Below are positions 1-6,346 of a stretch of DNA of 8,151 nt, one piece after another. The first letter of the stretch is position 1. Each line of letters opens with the position of its first letter. Source of the DNA: Planctomycetota bacterium (GTDB lineage: Bacteria > Planctomycetota > Planctomycetia > Isosphaerales > Isosphaeraceae); NCBI GenBank assembly GCA_021778575.1, contig JAJYCH010000021.1:1-8151 (forward strand), in the 5' to 3' direction. The notes under the pieces are model-generated. The model worked only from the letters and a program-made list of their open reading frames with translations. It searched no databases and had not been told where the DNA came from. A program made the position numbers and the translations under genes.

Positions 1-661
1 CGAGCCAGGGGGTGTACATCAGCATGATGGCGTCGACGACCCCGCCCTCGGCCGCCGCCTGGATGACCGCGGCGCGGTCCTTGTGGTGGCTCGAGAAGCC
101 CAGGAACTTCGCCTTGCCCGACTTGCGGATGGCCTCGGCGGTCTCCTTGAACTCCTTGCTCTTGAGGATCTCAAGGCAGGTTTCGAGTTCGGGGTGATCG
201 TCGCCCAGACCGTGGAGGAAGTAGGCATCGACCGAGTCGACCTGAAGCGCTTCGAGCCGCTTGTCGAGCAAGGGGATCAACTGCTTGACCGACTTGATCT
301 TGTCCTTCGTGACGATGAAGGTGTCCTTCTTCGCCTCGGGAACGGCACCGAAGAACTTGGCGATCGCCGGCTCGGTGCCGTAGGCGTTCGCCGTGTCGAA
401 GTAACGGATGCCGTTGGCGTAGGCGGTCCGGAGGAGCAGCGGAGCCGAGGCATTGCCGCGCCAACCGCCGGTTCCGACGTTGAGAATGCTGACATCGACG
501 CCGGTCTTGCCCAGTTTCCGGGTCGGCAAGACGGACTTCGCCGGCTCCTGGGCCTGGCTGGTCGAGCCGGCTCCCAAGGTCATCGCGGAGGCGGCGGCGA
601 CGGTCGCGCCGGCCTGGAGGAACTCTCGACGGTCGACTTGCGAACGATCGTTTTCGCTCAT
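1..661 (-). CDS. Tat-exported aldo/keto reductase, partial (C-terminus beyond window)
   Basis: The visible 220 residues are the N-terminal part of an NAD(P)H-dependent aldo/keto reductase (AKR) TIM barrel. Residues 11-16 (RREFLQ), followed by an alanine-rich segment ending near residue 38, form a Tat signal peptide, so the enzyme is probably exported already folded with its cofactor. The AKR tetrad is complete: D89 and Y94 in FDTANAY, K119 in VTKD, and H150 in FLH. The ATG at 661 is preceded by GAGGAGAG (671-678) at good spacing, which fixes the start. The frame runs off position 1 after YTPWL, where the paralogue at 921-2156 continues for roughly 190 more residues. By eye, somewhat over half of the residues match that paralogue. 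The substrate cannot be inferred from the sequence; family assignment is secure. Confidence 0.93.
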   Translation of the reverse strand, partial: MSENDRSQVDRREFLQAGATVAAASAMTLGAGSTSQAQEPAKSVLPTRKLGKTGVDVSILNVGTGGWRGNASAPLLLRTAYANGIRYFDTANAYGTEPAIAKFFGAVPEAKKDTFIVTKDKIKSVKQLIPLLDKRLEALQVDSVDAYFLHGLGDDHPELETCLEILKSKEFKETAEAIRKSGKAKFLGFSSHHKDRAAVIQAAAEGGVVDAIMLMYTPWL

Positions 662-844
662 CTCGCTGGCCTCTCCTCGGAAACGAAGGATTCGTGGCGG
701 TATTCAGGTCGTCGGATGTTCTCGCGAACAAGGACGACTTAAATTCACAGACTAGCCGCGCGTTTGATGGGTGTCGAGAGCGGACCGATGCCGTGCGACC
801 TGATTCTTCAACTTCCGTCGAACAATCCTGATGATTCTGACAAG

Positions 845-876
845 AGAGCGGCCCGGGGATCAACCCGGGCCGTTCT
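845..876 (-). terminator. GC-rich hairpin downstream of the second aldo/keto reductase
   Basis: A perfect 9-bp inverted repeat (CGGCCCGGG at 849-857 and CCCGGGCCG at 864-872) encloses a 6-base loop. Read on the minus strand it lies about 50 bases after the stop of the 921-2156 gene and is followed by the pyrimidine-rich CTCTCTTGTC. It is therefore probably an intrinsic terminator separating the two reductase genes. The U tract is poor, so efficiency is uncertain. The rest of the 662-920 gap shows only the ribosome-binding site of the first reductase; I could not pick out a convincing promoter there. Confidence 0.5.
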
Positions 877-920
877 GCGAGAACAAACCAATCTTCGCGA
901 AGGCTGGGAGCTGGACGGAA

Positions 921-2156
921 TCAGGCCAGGTGCCGATCGACTCGCGGCAGCAGCTCGGAGAAATCGAGGTTGCTGTGGCAAGCGGCCTGGGCGGCGGCGA
1001 GGTCGGCCCCCTTCCAGTTCCGGGCGGCGTCGGACAGTTCGGCATAAGCCTGGCGAGCCGTCGAGCGGTGGCCATGCTGCTCGTGATAGGTCAGGAACCG
1101 GGTCAGGTTGCCGAGTTCGGCGTCGGTCCCGGCGGCTCGCGAGCAACTGCCGTCGCAGTTGGCGCACATCGTCGGTCGCGAGGCGAGGAACGCTTTCTTG
1201 AGACCTTCGATCTCGGCGGCCTTCAGCGGAGCGAACTCGCGAGCGGCCTTGGTGTTCTCGGCGATCTGATCAACGTTCTTCATCGAGACGCAGCAGGTGG
1301 CGATCCGTTCATCCGACCAGATGGCCTGAAGCAGCCCCTGGTAAGGCGAAAGCCCCTTTTCCTTCAGTCCCGGAACGTGGTCGGCGACCTTGCCGAGAAA
1401 CTGCAGCTTCTGGGCGTCGGACCCCGAGATTTGCTTCATCGAGATCAGGCCGATCCCCTGCTTGTGGGCTGCGTCGAGCGCCTTGTTGATCGGCGCGTCC
1501 TTGTCGAGCCACGGCGTGTAGGCCACCATGATCGCGTCGACCAGGTTCGCTTCGGCCGCCGCCTGGATGATCGGAGCCTTGTTCGCGTGGTGCGTCGAGA
1601 ACCCGACGAACTTCGCCTTGCCCGACTTCTTGATCGCCTCGATCGTCTCCTTCAGTTCCTTGCTCTTGACCATCTCGATGGCGACATCGGTCTCATGATG
1701 ATCGCCCAGAGCATGAATGAAGAAGAGGTCGACATGATCGGTCTGGAGCGCGTCCAGCCGCTGGTCGAGCATCTTGATCATCTCGGACGGAGTCTTGGGA
1801 GAATCCTTGGTGACCAGGAAGATATTCTTGCGGACTTCCGGCATCGCCTGGAACCACTTGGCCAGACCGGGTTCGGTCCGGTACGACTTGGCGGTGTCGA
1901 AATAGCGGACGCCGCTGGCGTAGGAAGTTCTCAGAAGCCGGTCGAGAGCGCCAGGGGCCTGCCAGGTCCCATGGTTGAGGATCGTGACGTCAACGCCGGT
2001 CTTGCCCAGCTTCCGGGTCGGCAGGATGGCCGCCGGTTCCGCTTTTGGCTCCTGGGCCAGAGCCGTCGAACCCAGCGACAGAGCCGCGGCCGAAGCCAGC
2101 GCGCCCGTCTGGAGGAATTCGCGACGCTGCATCTGCGATGGATCGTTGGTGCTCAT
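921..2156 (-). CDS. Tat-exported aldo/keto reductase with C-terminal cysteine motif
   Basis: A complete 411-residue AKR. The N-terminus carries a Tat signal: RREFLQ at 11-16, then an Ala/Leu-rich region ending at ALAQ near residue 35. The barrel starts at about residue 45 (LPTRKLGKTG), and the catalytic tetrad is present: D87 and Y92 (FDTAKSY), K117 (VTKD) and H148 (FIH). After the barrel, C331-x2-C334-x3-C338 (CANCDGSC) resembles the cysteine clusters near the C-terminus of some iron-sulfur AKRs. It is shorter than the usual four-cysteine site, so metal binding is a guess. A helical tail follows, with LTRFLTYHEQHG near residues 351-362. The ATG at 2156 is chosen because it leads directly into the Tat signal; an AGGGAG lies rather far upstream (about 12 bases). 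Its paralogue is downstream at 1-661. Reaction and redox role are known for the family; the substrate is unknown. Confidence 0.94.
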   Translation of the reverse strand: MSTNDPSQMQRREFLQTGALASAAALSLGSTALAQEPKAEPAAILPTRKLGKTGVDVTILNHGTWQAPGALDRLLRTSYASGVRYFDTAKSYRTEPGLAKWFQAMPEVRKNIFLVTKDSPKTPSEMIKMLDQRLDALQTDHVDLFFIHALGDHHETDVAIEMVKSKELKETIEAIKKSGKAKFVGFSTHHANKAPIIQAAAEANLVDAIMVAYTPWLDKDAPINKALDAAHKQGIGLISMKQISGSDAQKLQFLGKVADHVPGLKEKGLSPYQGLLQAIWSDERIATCCVSMKNVDQIAENTKAAREFAPLKAAEIEGLKKAFLASRPTMCANCDGSCSRAAGTDAELGNLTRFLTYHEQHGHRSTARQAYAELSDAARNWKGADLAAAQAACHSNLDFSELLPRVDRHLA

Positions 2157-2334
2157 AGAGGCCTGCGTCTCCCTTTTGCCGTCAGAAAGATGCCCTCGGC
2201 CTCCGTTTTGAGGCGTCGGACCGGTCGCAATCACGTCTCCCTGTCTCGCAAGATCATCAGACTATCCCGACAGTCGTCGAGTGTCGAGATCCGACAACCG
2301 GGAAATCGTTGATCGCGTCTGTCCGAGGGCTCGC

Positions 2335-2535
2335 TCAGACCTCCAGAACCACGTTGGCCGAATCCTCGACGTCCGCGTGCCAGTTGGCGGGCAGGATCTC
2401 TTCGCGGTAGACAGGGACGTGACCGGGGGCTTCGATCCCGATCCGGACCTGGTTCCGGTCGATCTTGACGATCGTGATGATGATGTCGTCACCCACCATG
2501 ATCTTCTCGTTCAGCTTGCGGCTCAGGACCAGCAT
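2335..2535 (-). CDS. csrA: CsrA/RsmA carbon storage regulator
   Basis: A 66-residue CsrA, the homodimeric RNA-binding protein that recognises GGA motifs in mRNA leaders and changes translation or stability of targets for carbon metabolism, motility and biofilm. It starts with MLVLSRKLNEKIMVGDDI and contains NQVRIGIEAP (28-37) and VYREEI (42-47). R44 and the L4/R6 region, which contact RNA in the E. coli protein, are conserved, with K replacing the second arginine at position 7. The start is fixed by the family N-terminus and by a strong GGAGGA Shine-Dalgarno (2543-2548), eight bases from the ATG. The frame is open upstream to 2694, but that extension does not belong to the family. The gene is transcribed away from ispF. 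No flagellar or fliW gene lies beside it in this window. Confidence 0.97.
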   Translation of the reverse strand: MLVLSRKLNEKIMVGDDIIITIVKIDRNQVRIGIEAPGHVPVYREEILPANWHADVEDSANVVLEV

Positions 2536-2697
2536 GGGAAAATCCTCCGTGCGAGTGGTGATCTGTGATCCGGTTTCCGTCATTCTCTCGCGGCTTTCTC
2601 GGTCACCCGACCGTTGTGCCGCGAACGAAAGGAACATAAAGCATGGGTTGTGCCACGTCCGAAATTTTTTCAGAATCGCAGACGAAAAACTCAAGTT
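2536..2697 (-). promoter_or_regulatory. Long csrA leader with stem-loop and several GGA motifs
   Basis: From the predicted transcription start near 2697 to the csrA ATG is about 160 bases. On the minus strand the leader has five GGA triplets: complement of 2658-2660, 2576-2578, 2569-2571, and two inside the Shine-Dalgarno at 2543-2548. It also has a two-part stem-loop: 7 bp outer (2588-2594 with 2618-2624) and 5 bp inner (2600-2604 with 2609-2613, loop 2605-2608). GGA motifs overlapping the ribosome-binding site are how CsrA represses its own and other mRNAs in well-studied bacteria, so autoregulation is a reasonable inference here. None of the GGAs sits in the hairpin loop, which weakens the case. 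Confidence 0.45.
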
Positions 2698-2703
2698 CGC
2701 AAG

Positions 2704-2732
2704 ACTTTAAAATTTTTCCGCAAATTTGTCAA
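2704..2732 (-). promoter_or_regulatory. Sigma-70-type promoter for csrA
   Basis: On the minus strand a perfect -35 TTGACA (2727-2732) is followed, after exactly 17 bases, by a -10 TAAAGT (2704-2709; four of six consensus positions). It lies in a markedly AT-rich stretch (about 2660-2780) that stands out from the GC-rich surroundings. It points towards csrA and predicts a start near 2697. Confidence 0.7.
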
Positions 2733-2854
2733 GAATTATGTTCAGTTGGTTTTTCGTACAGTTTCTGTCGGTTTTCTTCCCAAAATGACAATCGCCGATG
2801 GTGAAACGGGAAATTCGCGGTGACCTTCCGAGGGAAAAGTTGGCGGCATTCGGC

Positions 2855-2884
2855 TTCGACCCGCGTCGTCCGTTGGGCTATACT
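2855..2884 (+). promoter_or_regulatory. Probable promoter for ispF
   Basis: A -10 element TATACT (2879-2884; five of six consensus positions) is preceded at 18 bases by a weak -35-like TTCGAC (2855-2860). A transcript beginning near 2891 would give a leader of about 33 bases to the ispF ATG, which agrees with the start chosen there. The reading frame of ispF is open upstream through this site, so the promoter argues against longer versions of the protein. Confidence 0.45.
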
Positions 2885-2923
2885 GCGTGTTCGCGTGGAA
2901 GACTCATGAGCGGAAGGGTAGCA

Positions 2924-3409
2924 ATGATCCGGGTGGGAATCGGTCACGACACACACCGGTTGGTGGAAGGGCGTCCCTTGATCCTGGGCGGCGTGAGGAT
3001 CGATCATCCGCGCGGTTTGATGGGGCATTCCGACGCCGATGTCGTGCTTCACGCCGTGGCGGACGCCCTTCTGGGAGCCGCGGCCCTCGGTGATATCGGC
3101 GAGCTTTTTCCGGATACCGACCCGCAATGGCGGGGCCTTGACGGCGGTGTGCTCTTGACCGAGGTGATGGCCCGGGTGACCCAGGCCGGCTGGAAAGTCG
3201 GTAACTGCGACGTGGTGATTCACGCCCAGGAACCCAAGCTGACCCCTCACAAACCAGCGATCCGGGCGGGGCTGGCCCAGTGGCTCGGCGTTCCGCTGAC
3301 CAGCGTCAACGTGAAGGCCAAGACCGGCGAGCATGTCGGCCCGATCGGTCGGGGCGAGGCCATTTCCGCCGAGGTGATCGTCTTGCTCCAGGCGGCCGGC
3401 GACCTCTGA
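2924..3409 (+). CDS. ispF: 2-C-methyl-D-erythritol 2,4-cyclodiphosphate synthase
   Basis: A 161-residue IspF, the usual length. It catalyses the fifth step of the non-mevalonate (MEP) isoprenoid pathway: 4-diphosphocytidyl-methylerythritol 2-phosphate is cyclised to the 2,4-cyclodiphosphate with loss of CMP. The family works as a cytoplasmic homotrimer with active sites at subunit interfaces. The metal ligands are visible: D9 and H11 in GHDTHRL, and H43 in the signature SDADVVLHA (36-44). DIGELFPDTDP follows the signature, and the C-terminal part has TGEHVGPIGRGE in place of the usual Thr/Gly-rich nucleotide-binding stretch. The ATG at 2924 follows GGAAGGG (2912-2918) and gives the normal family N-terminus; an in-frame ATG at 2906 is possible. 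Other MEP genes are not in the window. cysS follows after 107 bases and could be co-transcribed. Confidence 0.96.
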   Translation: MIRVGIGHDTHRLVEGRPLILGGVRIDHPRGLMGHSDADVVLHAVADALLGAAALGDIGELFPDTDPQWRGLDGGVLLTEVMARVTQAGWKVGNCDVVIHAQEPKLTPHKPAIRAGLAQWLGVPLTSVNVKAKTGEHVGPIGRGEAISAEVIVLLQAAGDL

Positions 3410-3516
3410 GGCCGCCACCGATCGCGTCGTGCTTTGTTCGTCAAATCGTCGATAAAACGAGTCATCCGACACTCGAACTGACTGACCCGAGCCCCCAGAC
3501 CCGAGTTTCAAGTTCC

Positions 3517-4989
3517 ATGCCACTGAGACTTTACAACACGCTGACGCAGACCAAGGAACCGTTCCAGACCGTCCAGCCCGGTAAGGTGGGCATGTACGTC
3601 TGCGGGCCGACGGTCTATTCGAACAGCCACGTCGGGCACATGGTCGGACCGGTGATCTTCGACACGATCAAGCGTTACCTGGTCTATCTGGGTTACGACG
3701 TGACCTGGGTCGTCAATATCACCGACGTCGACGACAAGCTGATCGTTCAGGCGGCGAAGGACGGCGTGACCGTCAAGGACCTGGCCGATCGCGTGACGGA
3801 AGACTATCTGCACTGCCTCCACCAGCTCGGGGTGGACGGAATCGACCACATGCCCAAGGCGACCGAGCATATCGCCGAGATCGTGGAAATGACGCAAGCC
3901 CTGATCAACAAGGGATTTGCCTACGCTTCGAGCGGTGACGTCTACTTCGACGTGACCAAGGCTCCCGAGTACGGCAAGCTCAGCCATCGCGACCCCGAAG
4001 CACTTCAGGCCGGAGCCCGGATCGAGCCCACGGCGATCAAGCGAAACCCGGGCGACTTCGCCCTCTGGAAAGGCTCCAAGCCGGGTGAGCCGGCGTGGGA
4101 GAGCCCCTGGGGGCCCGGCCGACCGGGCTGGCATATCGAGTGCTCGGCCATGAGCATGAAGCTCCTGGGCGAACACTTCGACATCCACGGCGGCGGTCTC
4201 GACCTGGTCTTCCCGCACCACGAGAACGAAGTGGTTCAGTCGGAATCCTATAGTGGCAAGACCTTTGCGACTTACTGGTTGCATAACGGTTTGTTGACCA
4301 AGGCCGGCAAGAAGATCTCCAAGTCCGACCCTGGCACCGTGATCCTGATGAGCGATTTGCTCCGCGATCATGACCCTGACACCCTGCGCTGCCTGTTTTT
4401 GTCGAGCCACTATCGCCGGCCGATCGACTACGGTCCGGGCCGGCTCGACGAGATCTCGCGCGGACTCGAAGCCTTCCGGAGTCTGTTCGACCGCTTTGAA
4501 CGACTCACCGGCACCAGCTTCTTCACCCTCGAAGCACCGACCCGGAAATCCGACGAGGAGAAGGTTGCTTCCTCGATCCCCGAGATCGACGAGCATCGGA
4601 CTCGCTTCCTCGAAGCGATGGACGACGACTTCAACACCGGCGGAGCCTTTGGCGAGCTTTACGAACTGGTCCGAGCCTTGAATCGGTTCGCCGACACGCA
4701 CAAGCTCGAAACCGCCGCCGATCCCGAAGCGCTTGCCGGCTATCGCGCGGGAGTCGTGGTCCTGAAGGAATTGACCCAGATTCTCGGTCTTTTCCTCCAT
4801 CCCCGAGTCCAGCCCGAGGCTACGGGCGACTCGCTGACGCCGAAGCTTCTCGAACTCCTGGTGAATTTGCGTGCACGAGTTCGGAAGGAGAAAAACTTCG
4901 CGCTGGCCGATGATATCCGTAACCAGCTCGCCGAGATGGGGGTCACGCTGGAAGATCGACCCGACGGAACGGGGTGGAAGATTTCCTGA
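3517..4989 (+). CDS. cysS: Cysteinyl-tRNA synthetase
   Basis: A 490-residue class I aminoacyl-tRNA synthetase that charges tRNA-Cys in the cytoplasm. The N-terminus LRLYNTLTQTKEPF and MYVCGPTVY are typical. The HIGH motif is HVGH (38-41), and the KMSKS loop reads KISKS (266-270), followed by D-P-G where many family members have L-G-N. All four zinc ligands align with E. coli numbering: C29, C209 (IECSAM), H234 and E238 (FPHHENE). Substrate-binding WGPGRPGWHIECSAM and FDIHGGGLDL are intact. After residue 360 comes the helical DALR/anticodon-binding region, and the protein ends GTGWKIS. The ATG at 3517 is chosen from the family N-terminus; no clear Shine-Dalgarno precedes it. The frame is open upstream through the end of ispF, but that extension is not family-like. 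The TGA stop is also the first triplet of a 7-base tandem repeat. Confidence 0.97.
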   Translation: MPLRLYNTLTQTKEPFQTVQPGKVGMYVCGPTVYSNSHVGHMVGPVIFDTIKRYLVYLGYDVTWVVNITDVDDKLIVQAAKDGVTVKDLADRVTEDYLHCLHQLGVDGIDHMPKATEHIAEIVEMTQALINKGFAYASSGDVYFDVTKAPEYGKLSHRDPEALQAGARIEPTAIKRNPGDFALWKGSKPGEPAWESPWGPGRPGWHIECSAMSMKLLGEHFDIHGGGLDLVFPHHENEVVQSESYSGKTFATYWLHNGLLTKAGKKISKSDPGTVILMSDLLRDHDPDTLRCLFLSSHYRRPIDYGPGRLDEISRGLEAFRSLFDRFERLTGTSFFTLEAPTRKSDEEKVASSIPEIDEHRTRFLEAMDDDFNTGGAFGELYELVRALNRFADTHKLETAADPEALAGYRAGVVVLKELTQILGLFLHPRVQPEATGDSLTPKLLELLVNLRARVRKEKNFALADDIRNQLAEMGVTLEDRPDGTGWKIS

Positions 4990-5004
4990 GGACTGAGGAC
5001 TGAG
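4987..5004 (+). repeat. 7-base tandem repeat TGAGGAC overlapping the cysS stop
   Basis: TGAGGACTGAGGACTGAG is two and a half copies of a 7-base unit. The first TGA is the cysS stop codon. The unit is nearly the reverse complement of the GAGTCCT unit on the far side of the palindrome (5113-5150), so the two arrays flank it in opposite orientations. Confidence 0.8.
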
Positions 5005-5039
5005 ACCATGTCGTGGCCAGGCCGCACCAGGCAAAAGTG

Positions 5040-5111
5040 TAGGGTGCGGTCGAGCCTGAGCGAGCCCCACCATGAATGCGTGGTGGGGCTCGTTGCACTC
5101 GACCCACCCTA
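5040..5111. repeat. Large imperfect palindrome (REP/MITE-like element)
   Basis: Outer arms TAGGGTGCGGTCGAG (5040-5054) and CTCGACCCACCCTA (5098-5111) pair fully except for one bulged C at 5047. Inner arms CGAGCCCCACCA (5061-5072) and TGGTGGGGCTCG (5081-5092) are a perfect 12-bp repeat around the 8-base loop TGAATGCG. Between them is a small internal loop (5055-5060 opposite 5093-5097). The GGGTG...CCCACC...GGTGGG...CACCCT pattern recalls dispersed palindromic elements seen in many bacterial genomes, including those mobilised by REP-associated Y1 transposases. Whether this one is repeated elsewhere cannot be seen here. It could also act as a terminator or mRNA 3' stabiliser for cysS, although no T tract follows. 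Confidence 0.75.
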
Positions 5112-5112
5112 A

Positions 5113-5150
5113 GAGTCCCGAGTCCTGAGTCCTGAGTCCCGATGAGTCCT
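5113..5150 (+). repeat. 7-base tandem repeat GAGTCC(T/C), five copies
   Basis: Units at 5113-5119, 5120-5126, 5127-5133 and 5134-5140 are contiguous and read GAGTCCC, GAGTCCT, GAGTCCT and GAGTCCC. After GAT a fifth copy, GAGTCCT, lies at 5144-5150. This array ends just ahead of ruvC and is the opposite-strand counterpart of the one at 4987-5004. Such short arrays can change copy number by slippage. No function is evident. Confidence 0.8.
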
Positions 5151-5160
5151 GAATTCAGGG

Positions 5161-5685
5161 ATGGGAATAGAGAAGATGGATGAACGGGTTGTGGGGATCG
5201 ACCCGGGTTTGAACGTGACCGGCTTCGCCGTTGTCGAGCCGACTCGGCGCGGTCCGGTCGTGCGTGAGGCCGGGGTGATCCGGCCCAAGGGAGAGTCGTC
5301 GAAAACGATGGCGGGTCGCTTGCTCGTGATCCACGAGGGAATCCTGGAGATCCTCGACCTTTTCCCGCCCTCGGCGCTGGCTTTGGAACAGGTCCACAGC
5401 CATATCAACCATCCCCGGACGTCGATTTTGATGGCCCATGCCCGAGGAGTCATCGTCCTGGCGGCGGCCGAGCGCGGGGTTCCCGTGGTCGGCTACGCGG
5501 CGACCCGGATCAAGAAGACGCTGACCGGCAGCGGCAAGGCGGGCAAGGAACAGATGCAACACGCGATCCGGATCGAACTGGGCCTGGATCAACTTCCCGA
5601 GCCGCATGACGTGGCCGATGCGTGCGCCGTGGCGCTCTGTCATTACCAGATTGCCCGGAATCTGCGCGGGATCGGCGGACTTTGA
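5161..5685 (+). CDS. ruvC: Holliday junction resolvase RuvC
   Basis: RuvC is the homodimeric, RNase H-fold endonuclease that makes paired nicks across Holliday junctions during recombinational repair, normally with the RuvAB branch-migration motor. The protein is 174 residues from the ATG at 5161 or 169 from the ATG at 5176. The second may be the true start: a GGGAA (5163-5167) sits about eight bases before it, whereas the first has only an AGGG directly abutting it. Numbered from 5176, the acidic metal-binding residues are D9 (GIDPG), E71 (LALEQV), D145 and D148 (DVADACAVALCH), all as in the family. The basic patch KKTLTGSGKAGKEQMQ (113-128) matches the DNA-contact region. ruvA and ruvB are not adjacent in this window. 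It ends eight bases from the stop of the convergent response-regulator gene. Confidence 0.96.
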   Translation: MGIEKMDERVVGIDPGLNVTGFAVVEPTRRGPVVREAGVIRPKGESSKTMAGRLLVIHEGILEILDLFPPSALALEQVHSHINHPRTSILMAHARGVIVLAAAERGVPVVGYAATRIKKTLTGSGKAGKEQMQHAIRIELGLDQLPEPHDVADACAVALCHYQIARNLRGIGGL

Positions 5686-5693
5686 GCACGGCT

Positions 5694-6164
5694 TCAAGCT
5701 GGCCGTTCGGTCTCGATGACGCGGAGCAAATCGTTCAGTTCCAGAGGCTTGCGGAGCAAGGCATCGGGCTGAAGCTGCCGGATCTGTTCAAGCCGTTCGT
5801 GATCTTCGATCCCGGTGGTGACGGCGATCCTGATTTCCGGAAACTCCTCCCGCGCGCGACGGAGAACGGCCAGGCCATCGCCGTCGGGGAGCATCAGGTC
5901 GAGGATCAAAGCGTCGGGCTTTCCGTCGAGGAGTGCCAGGCCGCCCGAGACGGTCATGGCGGATTGCACTTCCCAGCCGCGCCGATCGAGAATTTTGCGC
6001 AGGGCGTCATGCGTACACCAGTCGTCTTCGACCAGGACCAGCCGTCGTCGGGGGATTTCGGTCCCTGCGCTCAAATTTCTTGAGATCGGTTGAGCGTCCA
6101 AGGAGACCACCTTCGATTCGGGATCGATGGCGCGAACGGACCTCCAGGAATCGGGTTCGCGCAA
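5694..6164 (-). CDS. Stand-alone response-regulator receiver protein
   Basis: A single CheY-like receiver domain with no output domain. Numbered from the TTG at 6164 (156 residues), the domain covers about 41-152: acidic pocket E46/D47/D48 (LVEDD), phospho-acceptor D89 (LILDLMLPDGDG), switch T117 (AVTTG) and conserved K139-P140 (LLRKP). All phosphorylation residues are therefore present, and it should accept phosphate from a histidine kinase that is not encoded nearby. The first 40 residues are not receiver sequence. The start is uncertain: an ATG with an excellent Shine-Dalgarno (at 6171-6173) is followed directly by TAA, so translation must begin later, at TTG 6164 or a downstream GTG or TTG (for example 6074). 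It is convergent with ruvC, eight bases between stops. Function is likely in a phosphorelay or protein-protein signalling, but the pathway is unknown. Confidence 0.88.
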   Translation of the reverse strand: MREPDSWRSVRAIDPESKVVSLDAQPISRNLSAGTEIPRRRLVLVEDDWCTHDALRKILDRRGWEVQSAMTVSGGLALLDGKPDALILDLMLPDGDGLAVLRRAREEFPEIRIAVTTGIEDHERLEQIRQLQPDALLRKPLELNDLLRVIETERPA

Positions 6165-6167
6165 TCT

Positions 6168-6188
6168 TTACATCCGTAGATCCTCTCT
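6168..6188 (-). promoter_or_regulatory. ATG-TAA start-stop element ahead of the response regulator
   Basis: On the minus strand AGAGAGGA (6181-6188) lies seven bases before an ATG (6173-6171), which is followed at once by TAA (6170-6168), then AGA and the TTG (6164) that opens the receiver frame. All are in one frame. The site has the best ribosome-binding sequence near this gene. It is either a minimal start-stop upstream ORF affecting initiation at the downstream start, or a nonsense change in codon 2 of an originally longer gene. Confidence 0.55.
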
Positions 6189-6346
6189 AAACTTAGCACA
6201 TCGCGTCAAGTCGCGACTGTAAACCGTCATTCCGTGGTTTTCTGAACACCACGTTTCAGAGAGAGCCGCGCGACTGCCCCGGCTTGATCAGGGGCAACGA
6301 GCCGCGTGCCACTTGCGATACTTTCCGCACGAACAAGCCGACCAGC

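Noticed and set aside
717..730. Dyad TGTTC-N4-GAACA upstream of the first aldo/keto reductase, considered as a LexA-type operator
   Set aside because: The half-site order is opposite to the GAAC-N4-GTTC type box, the arms are only five bases, and no DNA-damage gene follows.
171..863. 230-codon minus-strand open frame overlapping the first aldo/keto reductase
   Set aside because: Same strand but a different frame; the Arg/Pro-rich translation is unlike any family, while the AKR frame from 661 is clearly coding.
831..2312. 493-codon plus-strand open frame opposite the second aldo/keto reductase
   Set aside because: It is an antisense shadow of a gene with intact AKR motifs and a Tat signal; its translation shows no recognisable domain and GC-rich coding DNA often leaves such frames open.
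2317..2340. Imperfect hairpin at the csrA stop codon, considered as a terminator
   Set aside because: The inner loop is only two bases, the stem is interrupted, and no T run follows on the transcribed strand.
3508..5073. 521-codon minus-strand open frame opposite cysS
   Set aside because: It mirrors cysS codon by codon, and the cysS frame has every catalytic and zinc-binding residue. The antisense product shows no family features.
5008..5112. 34-codon plus-strand ORF starting ATGTCGTGG between cysS and ruvC
   Set aside because: It runs through the palindromic element and appears to be a by-product of that repeat; it has no ribosome-binding site.
6260..6295. Two mutually exclusive 5-bp hairpins (AGCCG/CGGCT and GCCCC/GGGGC) considered as an attenuator
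   Set aside because: The stems are short with 10-11 base loops, there is no T tract, and similar pairings are expected by chance in GC-rich DNA.
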